From assembly GCF_044762665.1 (NCBI RefSeq), contig NZ_JBIWES010000016.1:1-64000 (forward strand): DNA of 64,000 nucleotides. Direction: 5' to 3'. The stretch's first letter is position 1. Each line of letters opens with the position of its first letter. Source of the stretch: Peribacillus frigoritolerans_B. Its GTDB lineage: Bacteria; Bacillota; Bacilli; Bacillales; DSM-1321. The notes under the pieces are model-generated. The model made no database searches, was not told the origin of the DNA, and saw nothing but the letters and a program-made list of their open reading frames with translations. The position numbers and the translations under genes are program-made. Shown one piece after another: positions 6,973-15,865 of the stretch.

Positions 6973-9900
6973 TTGTTTAGATTTAGAAAGTATTTTGCAT
7001 CGATTATGATTCTGGCTTTATTATGTAGCATCTTACCTACGTATTCAGGTGCAACTGATAATCCTGAGGATAGTCAGGCAGTTCAAAAGGAAAAGGAACC
7101 AATCACCACTGATAATTTAGAGGAAGTTGTCAAAGAGCGAACGCCAAGTTCGAAAACATTCACTGATGGTGATGGAAATTTTGTTAAAGAGATTTATCAA
7201 GAAGAAGTACATAACAAAGTAGACGGAAAGTATCAGACGATTTCCGAAGATTTAGTGGAAAAAGGGAATAATGGTTATGTAGAGACAGAAACAACGAATT
7301 TACAATCTATGTTTCCTGAAAAATTAGGGGAGGATAAACCCTTAGTCTATCAGTCTGGTGAGCACAAGTTATCGTTTGAATTAAACTCTGCCTCCGATGG
7401 AGAGAAACAGACCAAACCTAATTATTCATCGGAGCTAGAAAAAAAGGAAAATTCTATAACCTATAAATCTCTATACCCTCAAATTGATTTAAGGCATGTA
7501 GCCTTAAATAATGAGGTAAAAGAAGATTGGATCATGAACGAATATAATGGAATTAATGAATTTCACTATACGATTCAAACGGATTTATACGGTCAAGTTG
7601 AAAAAGATGGATCGATAGGTTTTTATGAAAACGAATCTAAAGAAAAAACAGTTTTCACTTTACCTAAACCAGTAATGGTGGATTCAAATTATAATGAGAC
7701 ATTAGGCGATGGTATACGATCGACAGATATCCATTATAAGCTAAATAGAAAGTCAGACAATAGTTATGAATTAGTTTTGACTGCTAGTAAAGAATGGTTA
7801 TCTTCGTCTAAGCGAGTCTTCCCTATTTATATTGATCCCTCAGTATCGATTGATTCATTGGGAGATACATTTGTGATGAGCGCCTATCCAAATAACAATT
7901 ACAATAAAGAATGGGATCCATCACAAGGAGAATATGTATTAAAAACGGGATATTATGATAGTACAACAGGAACTAATTACCCGTTTATAAAATTTAGTGT
8001 AATTGGGGACTTAAAGGGAGCAACCATTGATTCAGCCCAATTAGCAGCCTATGTCACTCATTCCTATTATGCCGATATAAAAACAGGTATTTGGGTAGAT
8101 GAGGTAAAAGGACAATGGTATGTAGATGAATTAACTTGGAACAATAAGCCTTCTTCGACCAATATAACCAGTACGACAGTTGCTAGAGATGAGTGGGCCT
8201 ATTTTGATGTTAAGAATACCGTTCAAGCTTGGGTTAACGGCACAAGAGAAAACTATGGCTTCAAATTCCATACAAACGGAAATGGTAAAACATATTGGAA
8301 AAAAATAACCGCAGCTGAAAGTAAAAAAGCTAAACTTGTGATTGGTTATCATTATAATAAGATGACGAATCCAACGGTAAATTCTTACTCTTATGGGGAA
8401 GGAAAAGCTGATGGTTATATCGATGTAAAATGGAATGCCGTCTATGGAGCACAATCATATGATCTACAATTATTTGATGGTAAAGGATATCAAACCATTT
8501 ATTCAGGTACAACTACAAGCTGGTCAACAAAAGGGAAAAAGATTTTCCCTAAATCACCTTATACAACCAGTTCTTCCTATAAAACGGATGGTACGGGTGT
8601 TGAGTTACCAGTAGATCCTAGTGATTTTTATAGTGCAAAAAGTGGAACAGCTACAACGAAAAAAGATTACGGGTTTCGTGTAGTAGCAAAGTTTGCAAGT
8701 GGTGATAGCCCAGTTTCAACAGTTATTTACAAAACTATCCCTGTTCTTCAAGTGGGGAGCCCTGAACTCCCAACCGTAACAGCTAATGCATACCCCGAAA
8801 CAGATACGGTTAATAAAGGACGTGGATGGCTTAATATTTCGTGGAAACCAGTAACAAATGCAACGGGTTATAAAGTTCTCATTTGGAACGGTGAAAAGTA
8901 TGAAGAGTTTTCAGTAGGTAACGTAACGAGCGTTAGTACAAAAGGAAAAAAAATCTGGCCTACTGATGCTGAAATAGCTGCTGGCAAGAACGAGCTCCAT
9001 ATTACGGATTTAAGTTCAACAGGAACTCCTTCTACCGGAGTAGAGTTACCGATTGATCCTGGTCCGACTTATAAAAGTTCTTCGAAACGATATAGTATTC
9101 GTGTAAAAGCCGTAACTAGTTTAGGAGATTCTCCGTCTTCGGATGTGAATTATGGATATATTCCACTACTATCACCGAAAAATGTGAAAGTAACCGGGAA
9201 TGTTCTAGATTATGTACAGAATAAAGGGAAGTTAGATGTACAATGGGATGCAGTAGAAGGTGCAGGATCTTACCAGGTTGAAATAAATACAGGGGAATCC
9301 TATAAGGAGTTTACAGTAAAGGGAGATACTCACTTTGATACAACCGGTAAAACCTTATTTGATAAAATAGCAGATTTACCAGTTGATCCAACTAATTATT
9401 ATAGTTCAGGCACACCTCAATCTTTAAAAGATAAAAAAGCCTACCAAGTTCGGGTTAAGGCTTATCGTTTTGATGATGAAGACGACAATGTACCTGTAAC
9501 GGAAACAGAAAAAATGACAGGTCCCCGTGGTTTAAGTGCACCTTCATCCAATGTTTATGGATCGATCCCCTTTAAAGAGGATTTGATTGGATTAGAGGAT
9601 TACTTTACCTATGGCGATCACCAATCAGGAAATGCCCAAACATCTGTTAATGTTACCACCGGTAATATGGTCATGGAGTTTACTGATCAATCCCTATTCA
9701 CTCGAGGTGTCTTAGGATTTGATCTTACCCGTTACTATAATTCACGGTCCACTCGTGCCTCTGCTCTTGGACAAGGCTGGACATTTGCAGGAAATGAAAA
9801 TTTGATTGAAGTAGCTAGTACTAGTAGTGAACCAGCAAAAGTCATATATTATGATGAAGATGGGACCAAACATGAATTCAGCTATGATTCTAGCAATCAA

Positions 9901-12900
9901 AAATACATCTCTCCAAAGGGTAAATACTATACGTTAACAAAGGAAACGGTTAATGGTGCTCAAGGATTTAGTCTAAAAGAAAAAGATGGATTTTCTAAAA
10001 TTTTCGAGGCTAATTCAGGAAAAGCTAATGAGTATCGATTATATGCCTATAAAGATATTAATCAAAATACGATACGCTTCTTTTATAATCAAGATAAGTT
10101 ATCCGAAATCTCTGAAGTAAATCAACAAGGCGAGAAAATTCGGACGAGCATTCAATTAACGTATAACAATGATGGATTAATTAATAAGATAGGATACGGA
10201 AGTCATTGGACAGAAATTGGATATGAGAGTAAGCGTATGGTATCCATAGTAACAAAAGATTCTCGGACAACGGATAGCATCACAGAAAAGCTTTCCTACA
10301 ATTCACTTGGACAGTTAGCATCTTATATAGATGGCAAGGGAAATGAAACCAAATATCTTTATGATGATAATGAGTTGAAAGTATTCGATAAACAAGAAGA
10401 AAATGCGTCCATTTCTGTCTCTACTACGTACCATTATGATAATGGAAAAAATGAATTTACGGTGACAGATACTGATGACAATGAAACGGTTTATAAAAAG
10501 GATACGGAAAATGGTACGTTTGCTGTTAACAATATATTAAACAGTGATGGGACAAATTCCAGCTTCCGATATGATAATCAATATAATGTGTTAAATTCTG
10601 TTGATAAGGGGATAACGAGTTCTAATACCTATGATGCAAATGGAAATTTAAAAACTCACACTGAACCTAATGGGACAACTTCGTATGAATATGATGATAA
10701 AAATCGTGCAATTAAAGTCATCGATCCAACAGGTACTACTACGATAAACATTTATAAAGGAGAAAACCTGTCTAGTACAAAAATTGGGGAGGAAACGACT
10801 ACCTATGAGTATGATTCGGTTGGTCGAGAAACGAAAGTGATCTCTCCAAATCAAACTTATGTGGAAACAATCTATGATGATGCAACAAATAAGGTAACAG
10901 TAAAAGATGCAGAAGGTCAATCCTCTAGTGCCTCTTATGACCAATTTGGTAACATAAAGAATACAACGGATGCTGGGGGAAGAAGCGTTTCTTACGACTA
11001 TCACCCATTGCAGTCTAACGTAATTACTGCTGTATCGGATGGAAAAGGTAAAACAACTCAATATAAATATGATGCAAATGGGAACTTAAACACTTTAACG
11101 GATGCTTTAGGACGGAACAAAGTCTATGAATATAACGACAATGATCAAGTCATTCAAGCTACCTTACCAGGTATGGTTTTTAAATATCAATATAATTCGA
11201 ATGGAAATATGGATGTAGAAGAAAAACCTTCTGGTAATACTTTAATCTATTCCTATGATTCAATGAATCAAGTTGAAAGTGTGACAGCAACTACTCCAGC
11301 AAAAGGAGAAGTATTAAAGTGGGATCAAACATATAAGGATGGACAACTATCAAGCGTAACCTATCGCGATCTAGAAAATACTAAAACACTTCTTGAAAAG
11401 GATTTAACCTATAATGATCATTCTCAACTTCAGTCTTATAATCAAGGGAAATACAGAATTGGATATACGTATGATGAAAATGAACAACCATTAAGTTCGA
11501 CCATCCTTTATTCTGATGAAACAAAGCCTTGGAAGGTGGAACAATCACTAACGTATACAACTGAAGGGAAGCCTGATAGATTCACAGTTGGAGTTGACCA
11601 ACAAAAATGGATGATTTTTGATTACGATGATAATCTGACTAATAATCAACAGATACTCACTGTTAATGAAAATCTATATTTAAGAACCAATACATTGAAT
11701 AAAAGCAACCTTCTTGAAAGAATCGCATATACCCAAGGAACAAGTACGAAATTAAACTTTTTCTATAAATATGATGGTTCAGGAAATATTCTTGAGGAAA
11801 GAAATGAGAAAGGTTTAACAAGTTTTACCTATGATGAGAATAGTCAACTAATTCAAGAGAAATTACCAGATGACACGATTAATAAATATAGCTATGATGA
11901 CGTTGGTAATCGCATTGAAAGCACACATGGTACCAAAAAAGATATTTTCACATACAACACAGCAAATAGAATCACTACCAAAAACGGAAAAGATTATAAG
12001 TATGATAATGATGGGAACTTGCTTCAAGATGAAACATACAAATATGAGTACAATGCCCTTGGCTACAACACAAGAATTACAGATTTAAATGACAATGAAG
12101 TAGCTCGCTATGAGTATGATGAAACAGGTTTGCGCACAAAAAAAATTATCGGTACCCAAATACATGAATACTATTATGATAACGATCAATTATCCCTAGA
12201 AATAGTAATTCGTAACGGATCTGTGGAACAATATCGAAATTACCAATGGGAAGGATACATTCCTTTAGGTATGGTACTTCGCGAAAAAGATGTAAGTGGT
12301 AACTGGAAGGAACAAGCATTTCATTACTGGACGAATCATCGTGGAGATGTAGTATCAATTATAGATAACGAAGGAAAAGAAGTAGGTTCTTATTCTTATG
12401 ATGCTTATGGAAATATATTAACGGAAAACGGCGAAGTTGCTAAAGATAACTCAATTCGGTATGCAGGATATTACTATGATTTAGAAACAAAGAATTATTA
12501 TCTCAAAGCACGTTATTATAACCCTGAGAACGGTAGTTTCTTAGCTCTCGACCCTCAACCAGGTGAAGATAATAACCCCATAACTCAAAATGGATATACT
12601 TATGCAAACAACAATCCTGTTAAATATATCGATCCTTCAGGTGAAGTATTTTGGTTAATTGGAGCTGCTATTAGTGGAGCAGTATCAGCAGTTGTTCCTT
12701 ATTTTTGGGATTTATATTGGAAATACGGATATAAAAAGATGAAGAAAAAAATAGAGTGGAAAAAAGTAAGAAACATGGCCATAGTAGGTGGATTAACTGG
12801 TGCATTTGGTGGTGCTTTAGGAAGAGGACTTGCTAAAGGTGGATTTAATTTTGTGAGTAGATTAATGGGTAATTTTCAATGGGAATTGAAATCTCAACTA

Positions 12901-13062
12901 GCAAATCAGTATGTCTCAGATAATAAAATTAATTTTAGGAAAGCAGTTTATGATGCAGCATATGCCACTTTCCAGGGAGAAAGAAGAAACTTCATAAAAA
13001 TTTCAGAAGCTTATAGACGGGGCGGTAAAAAATTAGCATATAGAGTAGCAAGGTCTGCCTAA
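6973..13062 (+). CDS. WapA/RHS YD-repeat polymorphic toxin 1
   Basis: A 2029-residue secreted giant protein of the WapA/RHS class that delivers a C-terminal toxin to neighbouring cells. I choose the TTG at 6973 because AAGGAGAGGG lies just before it and translation then begins directly with a signal peptide (FRFRKYF, hydrophobic core, cleavage near YSGA). Order: propeptide; DNRLRE-type domain around residues 285-460; three tandem fibronectin-like modules, each with KGKK(I)F/W-type turns; a DUF6531-like start at FTYGDHQSGNAQTSV; dozens of YD repeats; the RHS core end RYYNPENGSFLALDP...NNPVKYIDPSGE near residue 1890. The last ~138 residues after IDPSGE form a separate domain with a hydrophobic glycine-rich helix and a basic tail, not recognised. 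The gene 18 bases downstream is the likely immunity protein. Confidence 0.9.
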   Translation: MFRFRKYFASIMILALLCSILPTYSGATDNPEDSQAVQKEKEPITTDNLEEVVKERTPSSKTFTDGDGNFVKEIYQEEVHNKVDGKYQTISEDLVEKGNNGYVETETTNLQSMFPEKLGEDKPLVYQSGEHKLSFELNSASDGEKQTKPNYSSELEKKENSITYKSLYPQIDLRHVALNNEVKEDWIMNEYNGINEFHYTIQTDLYGQVEKDGSIGFYENESKEKTVFTLPKPVMVDSNYNETLGDGIRSTDIHYKLNRKSDNSYELVLTASKEWLSSSKRVFPIYIDPSVSIDSLGDTFVMSAYPNNNYNKEWDPSQGEYVLKTGYYDSTTGTNYPFIKFSVIGDLKGATIDSAQLAAYVTHSYYADIKTGIWVDEVKGQWYVDELTWNNKPSSTNITSTTVARDEWAYFDVKNTVQAWVNGTRENYGFKFHTNGNGKTYWKKITAAESKKAKLVIGYHYNKMTNPTVNSYSYGEGKADGYIDVKWNAVYGAQSYDLQLFDGKGYQTIYSGTTTSWSTKGKKIFPKSPYTTSSSYKTDGTGVELPVDPSDFYSAKSGTATTKKDYGFRVVAKFASGDSPVSTVIYKTIPVLQVGSPELPTVTANAYPETDTVNKGRGWLNISWKPVTNATGYKVLIWNGEKYEEFSVGNVTSVSTKGKKIWPTDAEIAAGKNELHITDLSSTGTPSTGVELPIDPGPTYKSSSKRYSIRVKAVTSLGDSPSSDVNYGYIPLLSPKNVKVTGNVLDYVQNKGKLDVQWDAVEGAGSYQVEINTGESYKEFTVKGDTHFDTTGKTLFDKIADLPVDPTNYYSSGTPQSLKDKKAYQVRVKAYRFDDEDDNVPVTETEKMTGPRGLSAPSSNVYGSIPFKEDLIGLEDYFTYGDHQSGNAQTSVNVTTGNMVMEFTDQSLFTRGVLGFDLTRYYNSRSTRASALGQGWTFAGNENLIEVASTSSEPAKVIYYDEDGTKHEFSYDSSNQKYISPKGKYYTLTKETVNGAQGFSLKEKDGFSKIFEANSGKANEYRLYAYKDINQNTIRFFYNQDKLSEISEVNQQGEKIRTSIQLTYNNDGLINKIGYGSHWTEIGYESKRMVSIVTKDSRTTDSITEKLSYNSLGQLASYIDGKGNETKYLYDDNELKVFDKQEENASISVSTTYHYDNGKNEFTVTDTDDNETVYKKDTENGTFAVNNILNSDGTNSSFRYDNQYNVLNSVDKGITSSNTYDANGNLKTHTEPNGTTSYEYDDKNRAIKVIDPTGTTTINIYKGENLSSTKIGEETTTYEYDSVGRETKVISPNQTYVETIYDDATNKVTVKDAEGQSSSASYDQFGNIKNTTDAGGRSVSYDYHPLQSNVITAVSDGKGKTTQYKYDANGNLNTLTDALGRNKVYEYNDNDQVIQATLPGMVFKYQYNSNGNMDVEEKPSGNTLIYSYDSMNQVESVTATTPAKGEVLKWDQTYKDGQLSSVTYRDLENTKTLLEKDLTYNDHSQLQSYNQGKYRIGYTYDENEQPLSSTILYSDETKPWKVEQSLTYTTEGKPDRFTVGVDQQKWMIFDYDDNLTNNQQILTVNENLYLRTNTLNKSNLLERIAYTQGTSTKLNFFYKYDGSGNILEERNEKGLTSFTYDENSQLIQEKLPDDTINKYSYDDVGNRIESTHGTKKDIFTYNTANRITTKNGKDYKYDNDGNLLQDETYKYEYNALGYNTRITDLNDNEVARYEYDETGLRTKKIIGTQIHEYYYDNDQLSLEIVIRNGSVEQYRNYQWEGYIPLGMVLREKDVSGNWKEQAFHYWTNHRGDVVSIIDNEGKEVGSYSYDAYGNILTENGEVAKDNSIRYAGYYYDLETKNYYLKARYYNPENGSFLALDPQPGEDNNPITQNGYTYANNNPVKYIDPSGEVFWLIGAAISGAVSAVVPYFWDLYWKYGYKKMKKKIEWKKVRNMAIVGGLTGAFGGALGRGLAKGGFNFVSRLMGNFQWELKSQLANQYVSDNKINFRKAVYDAAYATFQGERRNFIKISEAYRRGGKKLAYRVARSA

Positions 13063-13080
13063 ACGAAAGGAGGGGGAAAA

Positions 13081-13326
13081 ATGCACATAGATATTGGGTT
13101 TCTCTTTCTTATTATTTTATCATTAACAGCATTAATATTTGCTATTCGATACACTAAAGAGCAAGACAAAGAGCAAAGTGAAGTTATAAGTGGAGCAGGA
13201 ATTTTCGGTAATTTCATGTATTTTTTGATAACTAAATTACCATTTAAAGTAAAAAAAACAATATATATTATAGTGTGCCTACTTATGGTCGTTCTATTTT
13301 CTATTGGTTTATGGCAACTATCCTAG
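13081..13326 (+). CDS. Putative immunity protein for RHS toxin 1 (membrane)
   Basis: An 81-residue protein with two clear membrane helices (residues 4-22 and 58-79) joined by a charged loop (RYTKEQDKEQSE). The ATG follows AAAGGAGGGGG, a very strong ribosome site, and starts 18 bases after the rhs1 stop, so it is almost certainly co-transcribed. Position directly after an RHS C-terminus is the hallmark of cognate immunity genes. Membrane location would suit a toxin acting on or entering through the membrane. No family recognised; function inferred from context only. Confidence 0.65.
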   Translation: MHIDIGFLFLIILSLTALIFAIRYTKEQDKEQSEVISGAGIFGNFMYFLITKLPFKVKKTIYIIVCLLMVVLFSIGLWQLS

Positions 13327-13349
13327 TAAATGAATAACTATTTATAAAA

Positions 13350-13381
13350 GGAGAACGAGAGTTAATTTCGTTCTCTTTTTA
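13350..13381 (+). terminator. Terminator of the rhs1-immunity operon
   Basis: GGAGAACGA, GAGTTAAT loop, TTCGTTCTC followed by TTTTT. It stands 25 bases past the immunity gene stop. Confidence 0.8.
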
Positions 13382-13460
13382 CTTTGAATATGATTTAATG
13401 GAAACTTCATCAAAAATCAGATAACAGTAAAAGATGCTGAATAAATGAATGGTTTATAAT

Positions 13461-13527
13461 GGGGTACAGCCAGCAAAACGCGGAAAACGTACGCTAAGCA
13501 AAATTCAACATGAAAATAGCCATTCTT
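13461..13527 (+). repeat. Left terminal inverted repeat of Tn3-derived element
   Basis: 67 bases, perfectly inverted relative to 15069-15135. The first 38 bases are the Tn3-type terminus. Imperfect complementarity continues inward to about 13573, including CCGACAAAA and ATACGTTAAGCC. Confidence 0.9.
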
Positions 13528-13725
13528 CTGTACGTTAAGGGTCACTGCCGACAAAAACGAGAGGATTATACGTTAAGCCACTTTTTTGGAAGTTAAACCC
13601 TGATTTTCCTACGCTCCCCAGCTAATCCCCTTGTCTGTAGGGGAAATTTGGAATAATAATTTGAACAGAAATAAAGCCCTTACCTCAGAGTAAGGGCCTT
13701 ACCTTATTTATCGTTTATCTAGCTG

Positions 13726-14280
13726 TTAAAAAGTAACCGTCCAATTCCAAGTTTGAGTTGTTGCACTAAGGTTTTGGATACTGAAAGTATAGTTGCCAGA
13801 CGATGTCACTGTTTTTTGACATCCTATACTACCTGCACTAGATTTAATAGAACTTAGAACAGTACCACTGCTATTCTTTATTGTATGTTCTCTTAGTTCG
13901 TCAATTCCTGTTGATCCTGTGTGTACTGTTGTACCACTAGAAGCATATTTCGTCCATAAAAGTTTCTGACCATTATACAGGGTTGCTGTTCTCGAATCTG
14001 TTGTTGCATATGTCCTAAAGCTAGGTATAGAATCCTCAACTAATTTTCCATCAGCAATCTTATACTTATGATCGTCTACAAAAATAGTCAAGTCTTCTTT
14101 ATTTGCGTCATTTTTATTAACAAGCACTTCTAATTCATATGAATCTGGCACAATACTAGTATCTATGGTTACTAAATCATTTGTAGAATTACTAGATTTA
14201 GAAGCTTCAGCATTGGATGTATTAAAAACTAAGGAAATAAGAAATATGGTAAGACCCAATAAATAAAATGGTTTCTTCAA
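13726..14280 (-). CDS. Secreted hypothetical protein (passenger gene)
   Basis: A 184-residue protein with a signal peptide (KKPFYLLGL onward, cleavage near SNAEA). The start is taken as the TTG at 14280 because GAAGGAGTG stands just upstream on the coding strand; the frame is open further but without a ribosome site. The mature part is Ser/Thr rich, with a beta-strand pattern and a C-terminus ending NLSATTQTWNWTVTF, which suggests a small beta-sandwich. A single Cys (GCQK) is present. It starts 14 bases after the lipoprotein gene stop, so the two form an operon inside the Tn3-derived element. No family recognised. Confidence 0.6.
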   Translation of the reverse strand: MKKPFYLLGLTIFLISLVFNTSNAEASKSSNSTNDLVTIDTSIVPDSYELEVLVNKNDANKEDLTIFVDDHKYKIADGKLVEDSIPSFRTYATTDSRTATLYNGQKLLWTKYASSGTTVHTGSTGIDELREHTIKNSSGTVLSSIKSSAGSIGCQKTVTSSGNYTFSIQNLSATTQTWNWTVTF

Positions 14281-14294
14281 AACAAACACTCCTT

Positions 14295-14902
14295 CTAATT
14301 TAGAATTATTTTTCCGTTCTTCACTCCAACAGGATTTGCCATTGTCCCTAAAATACAAATAGAATAGCTTGAGTCTTCTGGAGATTTATAAGTAACTGTT
14401 AATTTATTATCAATAGACTCTGAATAAATCTTTTCTATTTCATATTTTAAATTAGAATCTGGAGAATAATCTTTAATTACTCCTATAGTCATATGATTAA
14501 ACGGACTATTAGCTTGTAATTGAAACTCAATAGTTACTTTCTGTGACTTTTCTAAATACAGAGGCTCGAATATAATAACTCCAGCATTATCTAATTCTAA
14601 ATCAGGAAGTTTATATTCACCTTTATCATTGTATTTTAATGGGATAAATTGGGAATACCTAAAAATGTCTAGCTTAAACCTTTCATTATTACTTTCATTT
14701 TGTTCTGATTCTTCGGATTTTATGGATTTTTCAGAATTTTTTACAGATGTTTTATTATCATCTGAATGTTCTATGTTATTTGAGGACTCACTAGGTGAAT
14801 TGTTTATACACCCTGCTAATAAAAAAATACTGAGAAAATAAATAATTACTGTTTTTTTTTCACTGTATGAGCATTCAACCTCTCTAATACTGATTTTTTC
14901 AT
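14295..14902 (-). pseudogene. Lipoprotein gene with an apparent frameshift in its leader
   Basis: The reading frame encodes a lipoprotein: hydrophobic VIIYFLSIFLLAGC with a lipobox cysteine, then a Ser/Asp/Glu-rich linker and a ~120-residue beta-rich domain. In that frame there is no good start codon. A good start (ATG at 14902 after GGGGG) lies in another frame, reading KKSVLERLNAHTVKK, and runs into a nine-A tract at 14852-14860 before hitting a stop. Adding one A would join the two parts into a normal lipoprotein signal. So either the gene is frameshifted at a homopolymer, the sequence has an error, or slippage restores the frame. It is upstream of the secreted passenger gene. Confidence 0.55.
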
Positions 14903-15068
14903 TTTTAAAAACCCCCTTTTTGAAATATAGTAAAATTATAACAATTTTAGGAATTGTAATCAAATTCTAACATAAATATCCATCGGATTAATCAAAATTG
15001 CCTTTTTACATCTAAGAAGAAATGGCTTAACGTATATTTCTTTGTTTTGTCGACAGGACCCCGTTAAG

Positions 15069-15135
15069 AAGAATGGCTATTTTCATGTTGAATTTTGCTT
15101 AGCGTACGTTTTCCGCGTTTTGCTGGCTGTACCCC
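15069..15135 (-). repeat. Right terminal inverted repeat of Tn3-derived element
   Basis: Exact inverse of 13461-13527, ending GCTGTACCCC at 15135, followed by the duplicated target ATAAT. Inward similarity extends to about 15022 (GGCTTAACGTAT, TTTTGTCGACAGGA). Confidence 0.9.
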
Positions 15136-15334
15136 ATAATGCTTTTTTCAGTGGATAAATATAGATGTATGAAAAAGGGAAGATGCTATTAGTAGGTGAT
15201 CCTTTTTTCGTTAAAAGTTTTTTTATGCCCGTAATTTTACTTGTGTAAAATCAAAATTAGTTACTTTTATTATTCAATATATTATTTTATATTTTTCAGT
15301 AGCTTCTGTTGATGACAACAATTGTACAGAAAGT

Positions 15335-15376
15335 CGTCCTTTTCTGAACACACCTAGATTCGAGTTAAAAAGGATG
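15335..15376 (+). repeat. Hairpin repeat, second copy
   Basis: CGTCCTTTTCTGAACACACC and a diverged 3' arm AAAAAGGATG. It matches 5008-5049 over both arms and most of the loop. Confidence 0.5.
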
Positions 15377-15493
15377 TTTTTTCTTGCTATAGACGTTACC
15401 AAACCCTGTTCATTATTCTACGTTCAATAACCTAATAAAACATATCCTATATTACAATGAAATCAAAGGAAAAATAAGAAAAGAGTAATTTTG

Positions 15494-15574
15494 GTGTTAA
15501 TTGGATATGCACGTGTGTCAACAGGATTACAAAGTTTGGATTCAACAATTTTTCGTGATGCTTGCCCTAATTGA
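15494..15574 (+). pseudogene. Truncated serine resolvase remnant
   Basis: A GTG-initiated 26-codon frame reading LIGYARVSTGLQSLDST before it loses similarity and stops. GYARVST with an SLD block is the N-terminal catalytic motif of serine resolvases/invertases (compare the intact protein at 56337). Everything after about residue 17 is gone. It lies 360 bases to the right of the Tn3-derived element. Confidence 0.65.
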
Positions 15575-15659
15575 GTCTCTTCATTATAAAAACAGCTCTT
15601 ATATATATATACCGTTTGGTTTATGTATAACTTCCACATATATTTCCAATTTGTGTTAT

Positions 15660-15740
15660 AAGACTTCTGGCCCCGATAGTTCCATAAGAAAAAGCGATCC
15701 TTCTTAATGAAGAATCGAACCTGTTAGCTTAATAAGGAAA
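15660..15740. repeat. Dispersed intergenic repeat, copy 3
   Basis: CTGGCCCCGATAGTTCCATAAG, an inner stem CGATCCTTCTTAATGAAGAATCG, then CTGTTAGCTTAATAAGG. Same outline as 582-674 and 1258-1347, but with a different central stem. Confidence 0.55.
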
Positions 15741-15790
15741 ACATTATTTTTTCTGAATATATTTCAAAGCTCAAAACTACGAGTTACTAA

Positions 15791-15820
15791 AAATCCCTTA
15801 GATTCTAATCCAAGGGATTT
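15791..15820 (-). terminator. Terminator of the polysaccharide deacetylase gene
   Basis: AAATCCCTTAGATT / CTAATCCAAGGGATTT forms a long imperfect stem. It lies 45 bases past the stop of the minus-strand deacetylase gene. Confidence 0.65.
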
Positions 15821-15865
15821 CCAATACAACACTTATTAGCTTTCCCATTTAGTAAGTGAAGCTTT

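Larger units (their letters stand above)
13456..15140. mobile_element. Tn3-derived miniature element (TIME-like) with two passenger genes
   Basis: Inverted ends at 13461 and 15135 begin GGGGTACAGCCAGCAAAACG and end ACGCTAAG after 38 bases, the length and GGGG...TAAG form of Tn3-family termini (Tn4430 group). The inverted match is perfect for 67 bases (13461-13527 versus 15069-15135) and continues imperfectly for about 45 more. The element is flanked by a direct ATAAT (13456-13460 and 15136-15140), the 5-bp target duplication of Tn3 transposition. No transposase or resolvase lies inside: only two exported-protein genes on the minus strand. It is therefore a non-autonomous unit needing a transposase in trans. 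Confidence 0.85.

Noticed and set aside
10648..11061. Long minus-strand open frame inside rhs1 (137 residues)
   Set aside because: It is antisense to well-defined YD repeats, has no ribosome site and a skewed composition; a shadow of the repeat codon pattern. The same holds for 22116-22520 and others in the rhs genes.
14629..14841. Plus-strand 70-residue frame inside the Tn3-derived element
   Set aside because: Antisense to the lipoprotein gene; Ser/Phe-rich composition mirrors the Glu/Ser codons of the opposite strand.
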